Shown: piece by piece, positions 53,963-63,244 of the stretch
Layout: every line of letters starts with the position of its first letter
How positions within the stretch are numbered: the stretch's first letter is position 1
Assembly (NCBI GenBank): GCA_029253285.1
Contig: JAQWZU010000141.1
Location: forward strand, 27,922-91,921
DNA: 64,000 nt
From: Akkermansiaceae bacterium
GTDB taxonomy: Bacteria > Verrucomicrobiota > Verrucomicrobiia > Verrucomicrobiales > Akkermansiaceae
Direction of reading: 5' to 3'
The notes under the pieces: generated by a model
What the model saw: only the letters and a program-made list of their open reading frames with translations
Database searches by the model: none
Told to the model about the DNA's origin: nothing
Position numbers and translations under genes: made by a program

Positions 53963-55642
53963 ATGGCAGATGCGACTAACGAAGAACTGATCGAGCAGTG
54001 GAAAAACCAACCCGCTCCGCTCCTCCCTCTTCTCCACGCCTTTCATGATCGCGACGGCTTTCTTTCCGACGACGCTCTCCGCGCCGTTTCCGATGGATTG
54101 AAAACCCCGCTTGCCGATCTCTACGGCACCGTCACCTTCTACCATCACTTTTCCCGCACCCCTGGCGGTCTGGAAGCTCCCCGCGTCTGCACCGGAAATA
54201 TTTGCTGCATGCGCGGCGGAAACGAAATTCTCGAAACCCTTAAATCCCAGGGACAGGCCGCCACCGAAATGCCCTGCTCCGGCCGCTGTGACGAACCCGT
54301 CCCCGTCCTCACCGGACACACCACCCTCGCTGGCACCTCCGCCGATAATCTCAAACCCACTCCCTCCCCCCTTCCCGCTCCCTATCCCGGCGAAAACGAA
54401 GAGTGCCTCTTTTCCAACATCCGTAAGGAAGGACACAACACCCTCGAAGGATACCAAGCCAACGGCGGCTTTTCCGCCCTCACCAAAACTCTCAGCAACG
54501 CCACTCCCGAGGACGTCATCGAAACAATCACCGCCTCCAAGCTCGCCGGACGCGGCGGAGCGGGCTTCCCCACTGGAATCAAATGGAACGCCGTCGCCGA
54601 ATGCGACCGTCACCCGAAATCCATCGTCTGCAACGCCGATGAAGGTGAACCCGGTTGCTTTAAAGACCGCACCCTCATGGACTACGATCCGTATGCCCTC
54701 ATCGAAGGCATGATCATCGCTGGCTTTGCCACCGGAGCACCTCGCGGCTTCATCTACCTCCGCTACGAATACCCCGAAACCAACGCCCTCCTCGAGCGCT
54801 GTCTTGCCGAAGCCCTCGAAGCCGGACTCCTCGGAAACAACATTCAGGACAGCGGCTTCACCTTCCACCTCTACGTCCGTCGCGGCGCCGGAGCCTACAT
54901 CTGTGGTGAGGAAGGATCCCTTCTCAATTCGCTCGAAGGGAAACACCCCTTCCCTCGCAACAAGCCCCCCTTCCCCGTCACCCACGGCTTCGAAGACAAA
55001 CCCACCGCCGTCAACAACGTCGAAACCCTCTGCGCTGTTCCCCACATCATCAATCGCGGCGCCGAATGGTATCAATCACTCGGCCTCGGCGAACACCCCG
55101 GCACCAAACTCATCTCCCTCTCCGGCGACATCAAACGCCCCGGCAACTACGAAATCCCGATCGGGCTTCCATTAAAAACACTCCTCTACGATTGGGCCGG
55201 TGGTCCGCTCGAAGGACGCAGCGTGCAAGCTGTCACGATGGCCGGACTTTCCGGCGGATTCCTCGGCCACCAAATCCTCGACGACCTTACCCTCGACGAT
55301 CCCTGCATCCGCTCTCATGGATCTTTCCTTGGAGCTGGAGGCATCATGGTCTTCGACGACACCCGCGACATGGTCAAAGCCGCCCACGACGCCATGGCCT
55401 TCTTCGCCCACGAGAGTTGCGGAAAATGCTTCCCCTGCCGTATCGGCACCCAACGACTCACCGAACGCCTCAACAGCGAACCCAACAACCTCTCCCACGA
55501 AGCCTGGACCGAGGAAGTCAACGACATCGGCGAAGCCATGAAAGCCACCTCCGCCTGCGGCCTCGGCATGGCCGCCCCCAACGTCACCGAGTCCCTCCAA
55601 AAATACTTCCCCGACCAAGTCGAAGCCTCCACCAACAACTAA
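53963..55642 (+). CDS. Formate dehydrogenase NAD-binding subunit: fused FdsG-FdsB (NuoE-NuoF type)
   Basis: 559 residues from ATG 53963; an ATG two codons upstream (53957) is equally possible. Residues 1-135 form a NuoE/FdsG-like [2Fe-2S] thioredoxin fold: YGTVTFYHHF, then Cys ligands in RVCTGNICC and PCSGRCDEPV. Residues 150-545 are NuoF/FdsB: SKLAGRGGAGFPTGIKWNAV (FMN/NADH site), CNADEGEPGCFKDRTLMD, GAGAYICGEEGSLLNSLEG, and the [4Fe-4S] motif ESCGKCFPCRIGTQRL plus SACGLG. It passes electrons from formate to NAD+. Twelve bp separate it from the selenoprotein catalytic subunit. Confidence 0.9.
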   Translation: MADATNEELIEQWKNQPAPLLPLLHAFHDRDGFLSDDALRAVSDGLKTPLADLYGTVTFYHHFSRTPGGLEAPRVCTGNICCMRGGNEILETLKSQGQAATEMPCSGRCDEPVPVLTGHTTLAGTSADNLKPTPSPLPAPYPGENEECLFSNIRKEGHNTLEGYQANGGFSALTKTLSNATPEDVIETITASKLAGRGGAGFPTGIKWNAVAECDRHPKSIVCNADEGEPGCFKDRTLMDYDPYALIEGMIIAGFATGAPRGFIYLRYEYPETNALLERCLAEALEAGLLGNNIQDSGFTFHLYVRRGAGAYICGEEGSLLNSLEGKHPFPRNKPPFPVTHGFEDKPTAVNNVETLCAVPHIINRGAEWYQSLGLGEHPGTKLISLSGDIKRPGNYEIPIGLPLKTLLYDWAGGPLEGRSVQAVTMAGLSGGFLGHQILDDLTLDDPCIRSHGSFLGAGGIMVFDDTRDMVKAAHDAMAFFAHESCGKCFPCRIGTQRLTERLNSEPNNLSHEAWTEEVNDIGEAMKATSACGLGMAAPNVTESLQKYFPDQVEASTNN

Positions 55643-55654
55643 TTTTCTTTCGCC

Positions 55655-58393
55655 ATGATCAACGATCCCAATTCCACTATTGCCGCTGACCTATCGATCA
55701 CCATCGACGGCCAAAGCACCACCTTTTCCGAAGGCGAAACCATTTACGAAATCTCGAAGCGTCTGCAGAAGGATATCCCCACGCTTTGCTACGATGACCG
55801 TCTCGACGCCTTTGGCGGTTGCCGCCTCTGCGTCGTGGAAGTCGAAGGGATCCGCAATCCCGTCGCCTCCTGCACCACTCATGCCTCCGACGGGATGGTC
55901 GTCAAAACGGCCCCACCCAAGATCGAGAAGATGCGCAAGACGCTCCTCGAAATGGTCGCCTCGGAAAACCGTCAGGTCGACGTCGACCCCCTCCGCGGAC
56001 TCGCTTCACAGGAACTCTCCACCCTCGTCAACAAATACGGCGCTCGCAGCGGCCGCTTCGCCGGAGCCAAATCCGGCACCACAAATCTCCAGGACGCCAA
56101 CCCCTTCATCCTCCGCGACTACGAACAGTGCATCTCCTGCTACCGATGCGTTCGCGTCTGCGCCGAGCAGGAAGGCGACTACGCCATTACCGTCGCCAAC
56201 CGGGGATTCGACACTCAAATCACCACCGAATTCAACAACGACCTCCGCGACTCCGATTGCACCTTCTGCGGCCAATGCATCCAGACCTGCCCCACCGGAG
56301 CCCTCGCCGACAAAAAGGCCCTCCGCTCCGAAGAACTTCCCGAAGAGATCAAAAAGACCCGCACGGTCTGCCCATATTGCGCCGTCGGTTGCTCTATCGA
56401 CCTCATGACCAAGGGCGATAAAATTGTCGGAGCCCAACCCGCCATGGAGGGCCCCGCCAACAAAGGCGCGCTTTGCATCAAAGGCCAGTTCACCTACGAC
56501 TTCATCCAGCATGAGGATCGCCTCAAAAAACCACTCATCAAACAAGCCGACGGCTCGTTTAAAGAAGTCGAGTGGGATGAAGCCCTTAAAGCCGCCGCCA
56601 AAGGCTTCGCCGACGCCCGGGCAAAGTACGGCCGCCATAGTATTTACGGAATCGCCAGTGGTCGCGCTCCGCACGAAGCCGCCTATTCCATGCAGAAGTT
56701 TATCCGGGCGGGCTTTGGCACGCATCACATAGACAACTGTAGTCGAGCCTGACACGCTCCCACCGTCGCCGGTCTGGCGGCCCAAATCGGAAGAGGCGCA
56801 ATGTCCAACCCTCTCAAGGACATGGACAAGCCCGATACCATCTTTGCCATCGGCACCAATATGACCGAGTGCCACCCCGTCGCCGCGACGGGCCTCAAGA
56901 AAGCGCTCACCAAAGGAGCCAAACTCGTCGTCGCCGACCCCCGCAAGACCCGTCTTGCCGAGCTTGCCCACCTTCATCTCCCCATCCGCGTTGGGTCCGA
57001 CGTCGCCCTCCTCCTCGCCATGGCTCACGTCATCGTGCGCGAAGGACTTACCGACCAGGAATTCATCGCCGATCGCTGCGCTGAATACGAAGCCTTCGAA
57101 ACCCACCTTAAGGAATTCACTCCCGATTGGGCTTCCGGGATCTGCGAAGTCCCCGCCGCCGACATCGAACAAGCCGCCCTCTGGTACGGAAAAGCCAAGC
57201 TCGGCGCCATCTACTACACTCTGGGCATTACCGAGCACATCTGTGGCGTCGACAACGTCCAATCCCTCTGCAACCTCGCCCTCCTCACCGGCAACCTCGG
57301 CAAGGAAGGCACCGGCATCAACCCGATGCGGGGGCAGAACAATATCCAGGGAGCCGGCGACTGCGGAGCGGTCCCCGCCAACTACCCCGGCTTCCAACCA
57401 ATCGCAAATCCCGAATTCCAGGAAAAGTTCAAAGAAGCCTACCAGCAGCCCGATCTCGACCTTGGTAACTCGATGACCAAAGTCACCGCTCTCAATATGT
57501 GCGGGCAGGAAGAAAACGGCATCCACGCCATGATCATCGATGGCGAGAACACCCTGGTCACCGACCCCGACAAGAATCATTGCGAAAAAGCCCTCAAGGC
57601 TCTCGACCACCTCGTCGTTGTCGACATCTTCCTTACCGAAACCGCGCAAATGGCAGACGTCGTCCTCCCCGCTTCCGCCTGGGGCGAAACCGACGGTGTG
57701 CAAGCCAACACCGAGCGCCGCGTCCAACGACTTCGCGCCGCCGTGCCCTCTCACGGGGAATCCAAGCCAGATTGGTGGATCATCTCAGGCATCGCCAAAG
57801 AACTTGGCATTCCTGGCTTCGAATTTGAATCGGCCAAAGACGTCTTCAACGAACTCTGCTCCCTCAGCCCGATTTACAAGGGCCTCAACTGGGACAACAT
57901 CGGCGACGGCAACTACCAGTGGCCCGTCCCCGAAGAAGGCCACCCCGGCACCCCCATTCTTCACCAGGAAGAATTCAAAGACGGCAAGCCCGGCCTCTTC
58001 AAGATCATCGGCTACCGCGATCCCGCCGAAGTCATCGACGACGACTACCCCGTCTGGCTCACCACCGGTCGTCGTCTGCAAGCCTACCACACGCGCACCC
58101 AAACCGGACGCGCCAGTGGCATCGACTATCTCCTCGCCGAGGAATCCCTCGAAGTCCACCCCGACGACCTTGCAGCGTGGGACATCGCCGACGGTTCACT
58201 GGTCAAAATGGCCAGCCGCCGCGGCGAGATCGAGCTCAAAGTCGAAGCCACCACGAGATCCCCGCGCGGCACCGTCTTCACCTCCTTCAGCTTCGCCGAG
58301 ACCAACGTCAACATCTTGACGGGTTCAGGCTACGACCCCGTGACACAAACCGCAGAACTCAAAGTCTGTCCGGTTCGGATCAAGCCGGTGTAA
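55655..58393 (+). CDS. fdhA: Formate dehydrogenase catalytic (alpha) subunit, selenocysteine-containing
   Basis: One gene of 912 residues read through an in-frame TGA at 56750-56752 (residue 366, selenocysteine). Oxidises formate to CO2 at a Mo/W-bis-MGD centre. N-terminal [2Fe-2S] domain (CYDDRLDAFGGCRLCVVEVEG), two ferredoxin-type [4Fe-4S] motifs (CISCYRCVRVC, CTFCGQCIQTCPTGAL), then the molybdopterin domain with its own cluster (VCPYCAVGCSIDL). Before the TGA comes DNCSRA and after it HAPTVAGLAAQIGRGAMSN, exactly where formate dehydrogenases carry Cys or Sec. The C-terminal domain includes LTTGRRLQAYHTRTQTGRA and ends VCPVRIKPV. It pairs with the fused FdsG-FdsB subunit upstream. Calling it two genes, or a pseudogene, would be wrong. 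fdhD and sel genes are not in the window. Confidence 0.93.
56750..56779 (+). promoter_or_regulatory. Selenocysteine UGA codon and bacterial SECIS hairpin
   Basis: UGA at 56750-56752. Eighteen nt later the loop GGUCU (56771-56775) is closed by CGCC (56767-56770) and GGCG (56776-56779). The SelB-binding hairpin of E. coli fdhF has the same GGUCU loop and the same 18-nt spacing from its UGA. Confidence 0.9.
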
Positions 58394-58400
58394 AGGAGTA

Positions 58401-58416
58401 GCGGCGTCATCGCCGC
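58401..58416 (+). terminator. Short hairpin after the formate dehydrogenase operon
   Basis: GCGGCG-TCAT-CGCCGC, a perfect 6-bp stem 8 bp after the stop codon, followed by AATTATT. It could act as a weak terminator. Between here and 58500 nothing else is seen. Confidence 0.45.
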
Positions 58417-58500
58417 AATTATTCCCGGGGGCGGATTTACTGTCTTCAAGATCGCCCAATGGGCCAAATCAAATGATTATGACAAGGATGAAAGCGGCTC

Positions 58501-59934
58501 CTAGCGCTCCTCCACTCTTCGAAACAGCGGAATTTCGTTGAGGGTGTAATAGGCATCGGCATGCCAGAGCTTGGCGCCTTTGGCGGACGTAACTCCTTTG
58601 GAGCTCAGGTGATGTACATGCCCTTGAACCCGGCCGGTCACGGTGAGTTCGACACTTAGTCCATCCTCGCTGACCTTGGCACCCGCGATCTTCGGCGTCG
58701 CCTGATCGACTTCCGGACTGCCGTAGCTCTTTTGATAAATATACGTCCAGGCTTCCATGACATAGCTGCCAGGATTCCCCGCCGTCTTGCGATCGACCTT
58801 CTCCGTGAAGTTAAGAACAAACCCTGTCGGAGTTGCTCGCATCGTCTTGACCTCAAAAGGAACTTTCCCGTTCCATCTCGTCCGCTCTAGAAAAGCGGAC
58901 CTCCCTCCCGCCCCACGACCAACCCCACCAACAAATAGCGTGCCATCTTTCGCCATCCTAATCGGAACAACACTCGATTCAAAGCCATCGAGAAAAGGAA
59001 AGACCGCTCCCTGGTAAAGGCCATTCACCATTTCCAAATCAACCCGCTGCACCCGTGAATTGATTTGCTCTCCGACAAACACCTGTCGCTCGAAGGGACC
59101 GAATTTCCCACCGGACAAATCGGAAATCACCGCCGTCGGCGATTGCCCGACCCTCGCATGCGGCAAGACCACTGCCGGCGGCGTAATGCGCGGATCCTTT
59201 TCCCGCTCGACCTGAATTCGCGACCCACTCTTGGGAGTCGGCGGCTCAGGCTGTCCCGCCAACTTTGCCGAAACACTCCCCACCGGGCTCCCCATAAACC
59301 CTCCGGGCTTAAGCCACTTCAATGACGACGAGCCATTCCAAAGCCCCCGCCTTTCGGTATAGAAAAGATCACCCACTGCATTGTATCCAATCCCACCCGG
59401 AGAACGAACCCCCGGAATCTCGGGGAAAATCTCCCCTTTCTTACTCATCTTTACCGCCCAACCAGGCCACTTGCCATCCCCGGCCGGACCATTCGCCCCA
59501 ATCACCGCCCAACAATCTCCATGAGCATCCGGATCCGATCCAACAATTTGATTTTGAGTTTCCGCCGAAATATCTCCAGCGTCGGCGCGCGCCTCAATAT
59601 TATTTGCTTTCCCGTCGCCATTAAGATCTTTCAAGAGAACCAATCCGGAACGTTGCTGAACCCATAGCGCTTCGTCCCGCCAAAACAGACCCAATGGCTG
59701 ACCCAAGCCACTCGCAAAGAGCGTCCAGCTCACTTTCGAGAGGTCATCATCGTAGCATCCGCTTCCGATCCAAACCGCACCTCCACGACCGGAGATCGCG
59801 ATCTTCTTTTCGGGAAGAAGCGCAATCGCACCCACCTCGATCACCTTACCCTCCGGCAAAGGAATGACCTCGGTCTCATAATACTGTCCGTATGCCATTG
59901 ATGCGGACAAGGAGAGGGAGAGCAAAGCTTTCAT
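58501..59934 (-). CDS. Secreted propeller-like (sorbosone dehydrogenase-like) PVC protein
   Basis: 477 residues from ATG 59934 (signal peptide MKALLSLSLSASMAYG); GTG at 59943 is possible. Residues 20-350 look like the six-bladed propeller of glucose/sorbosone dehydrogenase-like proteins common in PVC bacteria: GAIALLPEKKIAISGRGGAVW, VLLKDLNGDGKAN, GVRSPGGIGYNAVGDLFYTE, FVGEQINSRVQRVDLE and GTLFVGGVGRGAGG. The C-terminal 120 residues form a beta-sandwich (FVLNFTEKVDRKTAGNPGSY). The cytochrome c domain (CxxCH) found in many relatives is absent. Substrate and cofactor unknown. Confidence 0.7.
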   Translation of the reverse strand: MKALLSLSLSASMAYGQYYETEVIPLPEGKVIEVGAIALLPEKKIAISGRGGAVWIGSGCYDDDLSKVSWTLFASGLGQPLGLFWRDEALWVQQRSGLVLLKDLNGDGKANNIEARADAGDISAETQNQIVGSDPDAHGDCWAVIGANGPAGDGKWPGWAVKMSKKGEIFPEIPGVRSPGGIGYNAVGDLFYTERRGLWNGSSSLKWLKPGGFMGSPVGSVSAKLAGQPEPPTPKSGSRIQVEREKDPRITPPAVVLPHARVGQSPTAVISDLSGGKFGPFERQVFVGEQINSRVQRVDLEMVNGLYQGAVFPFLDGFESSVVPIRMAKDGTLFVGGVGRGAGGRSAFLERTRWNGKVPFEVKTMRATPTGFVLNFTEKVDRKTAGNPGSYVMEAWTYIYQKSYGSPEVDQATPKIAGAKVSEDGLSVELTVTGRVQGHVHHLSSKGVTSAKGAKLWHADAYYTLNEIPLFRRVEER

Positions 59935-60037
59935 GAGGCCCACTTCTGCAAAAAAAGCCGCAGGAAGTCACCCGCGATTTTCCGGCAGGAAAAGATAATA
60001 GCCGAAAGTCTCACTTTTAGCGCAGAAGCACAACCAT

Positions 60038-60637
60038 TCAACGCCGCCCCTCAAACGCCCTGGAAAGCGTTAGCTCATCGGCAAACTCCAATCCTCCGCC
60101 AGCCGGCAGACCTTGCGCCAACCTCGTCACGGAACAATCACAACTCGAGAGCACATCGGAGAGGTAATTCGACGTCGCTTCCCCCTCGACATCCGAACTC
60201 GTTGCAAGAATCACCTCCGCTCCCGGCGTGTCGCGAACCCGGCGAACCAACTCACCAATCCGTAAATCCTCCGGCCTCACCCCATCGAGCGGAGACAAAC
60301 GCCCGCCCAAGCAATGATACAAGCCGCGAAACACTCCCGAGCGTTCAATGGGGAGAACATCGGTCGGCTGCTCCACCACACAAAGCACCGCAGTATCACG
60401 CCCCTGTTCACTGCAAACGGCACATCCGGATTCACCGGTGAAAAATCCGCAGGTTGGACAGGCCCTCACAATCTCGGCACATTGCTGTAAGACTCCGGCC
60501 AACTCCCGCGGCGACGCCTTCGGACTTTGCAAAAGAAACACCGCAATCCTCTCCGCGCTCCGCGGACCGACTCCCGGGAGCCGCTTTAACTCACTCACCA
60601 GAGCACGCACTTCGGCGGGGTATTCAATTCTAGCCAT
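60038..60637 (-). CDS. recR: Recombination protein RecR
   Basis: 199 residues, full length for the family. Acts with RecF and RecO in loading RecA at gaps. Helix-hairpin-helix near the start (LKRLPGVGPRSAERIAVFLL), the zinc finger CPTCGFFTGESGCAVC, and the Toprim domain beginning VLCVVEQPTDVLPIERSG with FRGLYHCLGGRLSPLDGV and a C-terminal LAQGLPAGGGLEFADELTL. It overlaps by 8 bp the upstream membrane-protein gene, so the two are co-transcribed. Confidence 0.97.
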   Translation of the reverse strand: MARIEYPAEVRALVSELKRLPGVGPRSAERIAVFLLQSPKASPRELAGVLQQCAEIVRACPTCGFFTGESGCAVCSEQGRDTAVLCVVEQPTDVLPIERSGVFRGLYHCLGGRLSPLDGVRPEDLRIGELVRRVRDTPGAEVILATSSDVEGEATSNYLSDVLSSCDCSVTRLAQGLPAGGGLEFADELTLSRAFEGRR

Positions 60638-61139
60638 CAGCGTGTGAACTCGGTTCAGCAGCGTGATCGCTATTCATGGGAATGACGACATTCTCAACCG
60701 CCACACTCAAAGAAATCTCACACGGCATGACATGGTTGTGCGCATAAATCGCCGCCGACATCCATCCCCATATCACTCCGAGAATCGTCCCGAAGGGTTT
60801 CCAAAAAATTCCCCAAACCGCAAAGCAGGGAAGCAGAGCGACCGACAAAAACACCGCCGACATTCCCAGAATCGCCCGACGCCCCTCACCTGGTGTTCCC
60901 AAAATCGCAAAGACGACGCCAAAGACCGCAAAGGCCGTCAGCAAAATCCCCACCGTTCCAGGTAATCCCGTCTCGGACTCGATCACCAAACTCCGTTCCA
61001 TCCAAACTCCGCGCAGGGCCTCGTTCGCGCCATCAAAGATACCCATCTTCTCCGTCGCAAACCCCAAGCCCAGAGCAACAAAGCTCAGGATGATGAGTGG
61101 CCCGGCAACGTGGCCGGCTGGACGAGGGCGGTGGGACAT
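60630..61139 (-). CDS. Hypothetical four-helix membrane protein
   Basis: 169 residues. Predicted membrane segments about 12-30 (VAGPLIILSFVALGLGF), 64-82 (GILLTAFAVFGVVFAIL), 90-108 (LGMSAVFLSVALLPCFAVW) and 114-132 (FGTILGVIWGWMSAAIY). The tail is hydrophilic and periplasmic or cytoplasmic. No family is recognised. Its 3' end overlaps the recR start. Confidence 0.6.
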   Translation of the reverse strand: MSHRPRPAGHVAGPLIILSFVALGLGFATEKMGIFDGANEALRGVWMERSLVIESETGLPGTVGILLTAFAVFGVVFAILGTPGEGRRAILGMSAVFLSVALLPCFAVWGIFWKPFGTILGVIWGWMSAAIYAHNHVMPCEISLSVAVENVVIPMNSDHAAEPSSHADG

Positions 61140-61190
61140 GGCGTTAGAAGTTCCTTAACAAATCTAAACTGTTTCGAAAAGGACTTAGAA

Positions 61191-62768
61191 TCAAGCGTCT
61201 TTGTAGGATTGCACCACCAGCTCGCTGAGGAATTTATCCGGGTCTGCGACCGCGGCTTCAGTGAGCACGAATTCCTTCTGATTGGTATTCTTCTGAATCA
61301 ACTTCAGCCCAAATTGATAATCGCGGAAGATCTGCCGTGCGACCTGGAAGACGCTTCGAGCCTGCTCCCCTGCCGTTTTCACCAGCAACGCGACCGCATC
61401 ATCCTCCAGCTTCACCACCACGCCGTGCTTGTCCTTAAACTCACGAATGAAGGCATCCACTTCCTGGCGTGCCTTCTCGACGACCAAATCCTGACCCAAA
61501 AGGCGGAATTTATCGAGATGCTCTTCCCGATTGTCGATCAGATCACCATCGACAATCAATTCGCTCACCGAGGTCCCCGGCAGCTCGTATTTAAAGTCAC
61601 GCAAGATTCGCTCGCCCACCGTCATCAAACCACGGGCTCCCGTCTTCTCGTCGGCTGCCATCTCCGCGATGCGGGCGATGCCTTCGTCTTTGAATTGCAC
61701 ATCGATGCCATAGGCTTCGAATTCGCGTTCATACTGGCGTAGCAAACTTCCCTCGGAGTATTTCAAGATCGCTTCGAGATCCTGCGCTTCGAGATGTTCG
61801 CAAACGACGCGCACAGGAATCCTTCCAATGAATTCCGCTTCAAAACCAAAATCGATATAATCCTGTGTCGTGACGTGCTTGAACAATTCCTTGTCCATCG
61901 CTGGCTCGGATTGCTCGGCAGAGAATCCAATTTGTGAGGCCTGACTCCGCTTACGCACGATCTTTTCCAGTCCGGAAAATGCTCCGCTCACGATGAATAA
62001 AATGTGACGGGTATTGATATTCTCTTTCCCCTTCTTGCCACTCTGCATGTCCATCATCGACATCATCTGCCCGCGCATGTCACTCGGGTTGCGCACCGGC
62101 ACTTCGGTCTCTTCCATCAACTTCAAGAGAGTCGTCTGCACTCCACGCCCGCTGACATCGCGACCAATCATGCCTCCACTCGACGCGAGCTTGTCGATTT
62201 CGTCGATGTAGATAATGCCAAACTCCGCCTTTGAGACATCGCCATCGGCTTTCTGCACCAACTCTCTGACCAGATCATCCACATCTCCTCCGACATACCC
62301 CGTCTCGGAAAACTTCGTGGCATCCGCCTTCACGAAAGGCACACCAATCAATTCGGCGATGTGCTTCACGAGGTAGGTCTTTCCTACTCCGGTCGGTCCG
62401 ACCACCATGACATTCTGCTTTTGGAGCTCCAGTCGCTCACCATCCTCCCCCATCGACTTAAAAGCCTTGGCATGATTGTAGTGATCGCACACCGCAATCG
62501 CCAAGGCCTTCTTCGCTTCGTCCTGACGGATGACATAGCGATCGAGGTGCGCCTTGATATCGCGGGGCAGATAATCGAATTCAAAAAGCGTATTATCCTC
62601 CTCTACCTCAACGGTGGCATCTCCGTCCTCTTCCTGGGTGAAAACATCCCCTTCCATTCCAGGAAAAGTAAACCCGGATTTCCCAATCTGCCCGAACATC
62701 CCTTCAATGGTTTTTCGAAACTCATCGGGATCCGGCATCTTCGGGTCTTTCTTATCGTCGTCGCTCAT
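61191..62768 (-). CDS. ClpX-like AAA+ unfoldase without N-terminal zinc finger
   Basis: 525 residues. AAA+ ATPase closest in sequence pattern to ClpX: YVIRQDEAKKALAIAVCDHYN, Walker A GPTGVGKT (124-131), Walker B IIYIDEID (185-192), RDVSGRGVQTTLLKLMEET and the C-terminal FEAEFIGRIPVRV. The ClpX zinc-binding domain is replaced by an acidic N-terminal 60 residues (DGDATVEVEEDN). The typical IGF tripeptide for ClpP binding is not seen in its usual place. A C-terminal extension of about 120 residues (from around 400) follows. It may be a stand-alone unfoldase or partner another protease. Confidence 0.85.
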   Translation of the reverse strand: MSDDDKKDPKMPDPDEFRKTIEGMFGQIGKSGFTFPGMEGDVFTQEEDGDATVEVEEDNTLFEFDYLPRDIKAHLDRYVIRQDEAKKALAIAVCDHYNHAKAFKSMGEDGERLELQKQNVMVVGPTGVGKTYLVKHIAELIGVPFVKADATKFSETGYVGGDVDDLVRELVQKADGDVSKAEFGIIYIDEIDKLASSGGMIGRDVSGRGVQTTLLKLMEETEVPVRNPSDMRGQMMSMMDMQSGKKGKENINTRHILFIVSGAFSGLEKIVRKRSQASQIGFSAEQSEPAMDKELFKHVTTQDYIDFGFEAEFIGRIPVRVVCEHLEAQDLEAILKYSEGSLLRQYEREFEAYGIDVQFKDEGIARIAEMAADEKTGARGLMTVGERILRDFKYELPGTSVSELIVDGDLIDNREEHLDKFRLLGQDLVVEKARQEVDAFIREFKDKHGVVVKLEDDAVALLVKTAGEQARSVFQVARQIFRDYQFGLKLIQKNTNQKEFVLTEAAVADPDKFLSELVVQSYKDA

Positions 62769-62933
62769 GGCTGGACTATCGTTCTCCCAAGGAGCGAGGC
62801 AAGCGGGATTTTTGTTCTCTTTTCTCCCCTTGACCCCTTCCTCCCCACCTCGCTAAAGTCTCCCCGTCGTCCGAAAGGAAATCCCGCATTCACTTGCATG
62901 ATTTTCGCAAAAGCCGACACTGCCTGAGAGGAA

Positions 62934-63015
62934 GCCGGGATGGTGGAATTGGTAGACACGCGTGATTTAGGATCACGTGCCCTAGGGCGTGCAGGTTCGA
63001 CCCCTGTTCCCGGTA
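62934..63015 (+). tRNA. tRNA-Leu (anticodon UAG)
   Basis: Acceptor arms GCCGGGA and TCCCGGT pair (G1-U wobble), followed by the discriminator A at 63015; no CCA is encoded. The anticodon loop TTTAGGA between GTGA and TCAC gives UAG. A long variable arm (TGCCCTAGGGCG) marks a class II tRNA, and GGTTCGACC is the T-loop. Confidence 0.96.
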
Positions 63016-63046
63016 CTTCAGCTCAAACTCAAATCCACTCTGACCC

Positions 63047-63244
63047 ATGGACGAACTCAAAGAAAAACTCCTCGCTCTCGGCGTCAAAGAAGATCAAGTC
63101 GATGGCGTCATTGAGGCCTTCGTCGACTTTATCAAAGGTAAACTCCCCGACGGTATGGAAGGAATGGTCCAAGGACTTTTGGACGGAAACGGCTCCGATG
63201 CGAACGACCTCCTCGATCAGGCCAAAGGCCTTTTCGGCGGCTAA
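63047..63244 (+). CDS. Small acidic helical protein, 65 residues
   Basis: Starts MDELKEKLLALGVKEDQVDG and includes FVDFIKGKLPDGMEGMVQGLL before an acidic tail ending KGLFGG. The sequence suggests two or three amphipathic helices, like several small uncharacterised DUF families, but I cannot place it. It lies 31 bp after tRNA-Leu on the same strand and could share its transcript. Confidence 0.6.
   Translation: MDELKEKLLALGVKEDQVDGVIEAFVDFIKGKLPDGMEGMVQGLLDGNGSDANDLLDQAKGLFGG

Noticed and set aside
53846..55075. 409-codon minus-strand frame opposite the FdsG-FdsB fusion
   Set aside because: Glycine/valine/phenylalanine-rich antisense shadow; the plus strand carries clear NuoE and NuoF motifs.
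56750..56800. Formate dehydrogenase alpha gene as a nonsense pseudogene or two separate genes
   Set aside because: The TGA is at the Sec/Cys ligand position, the frame is intact on both sides and the downstream hairpin has the SECIS loop and spacing.
56006..57754. 582-codon minus-strand open frame inside the formate dehydrogenase gene
   Set aside because: Low-complexity Gly/Val/Asp/Phe-rich product typical of antisense frames in GC-rich genes; the plus strand has a full set of FDH motifs.
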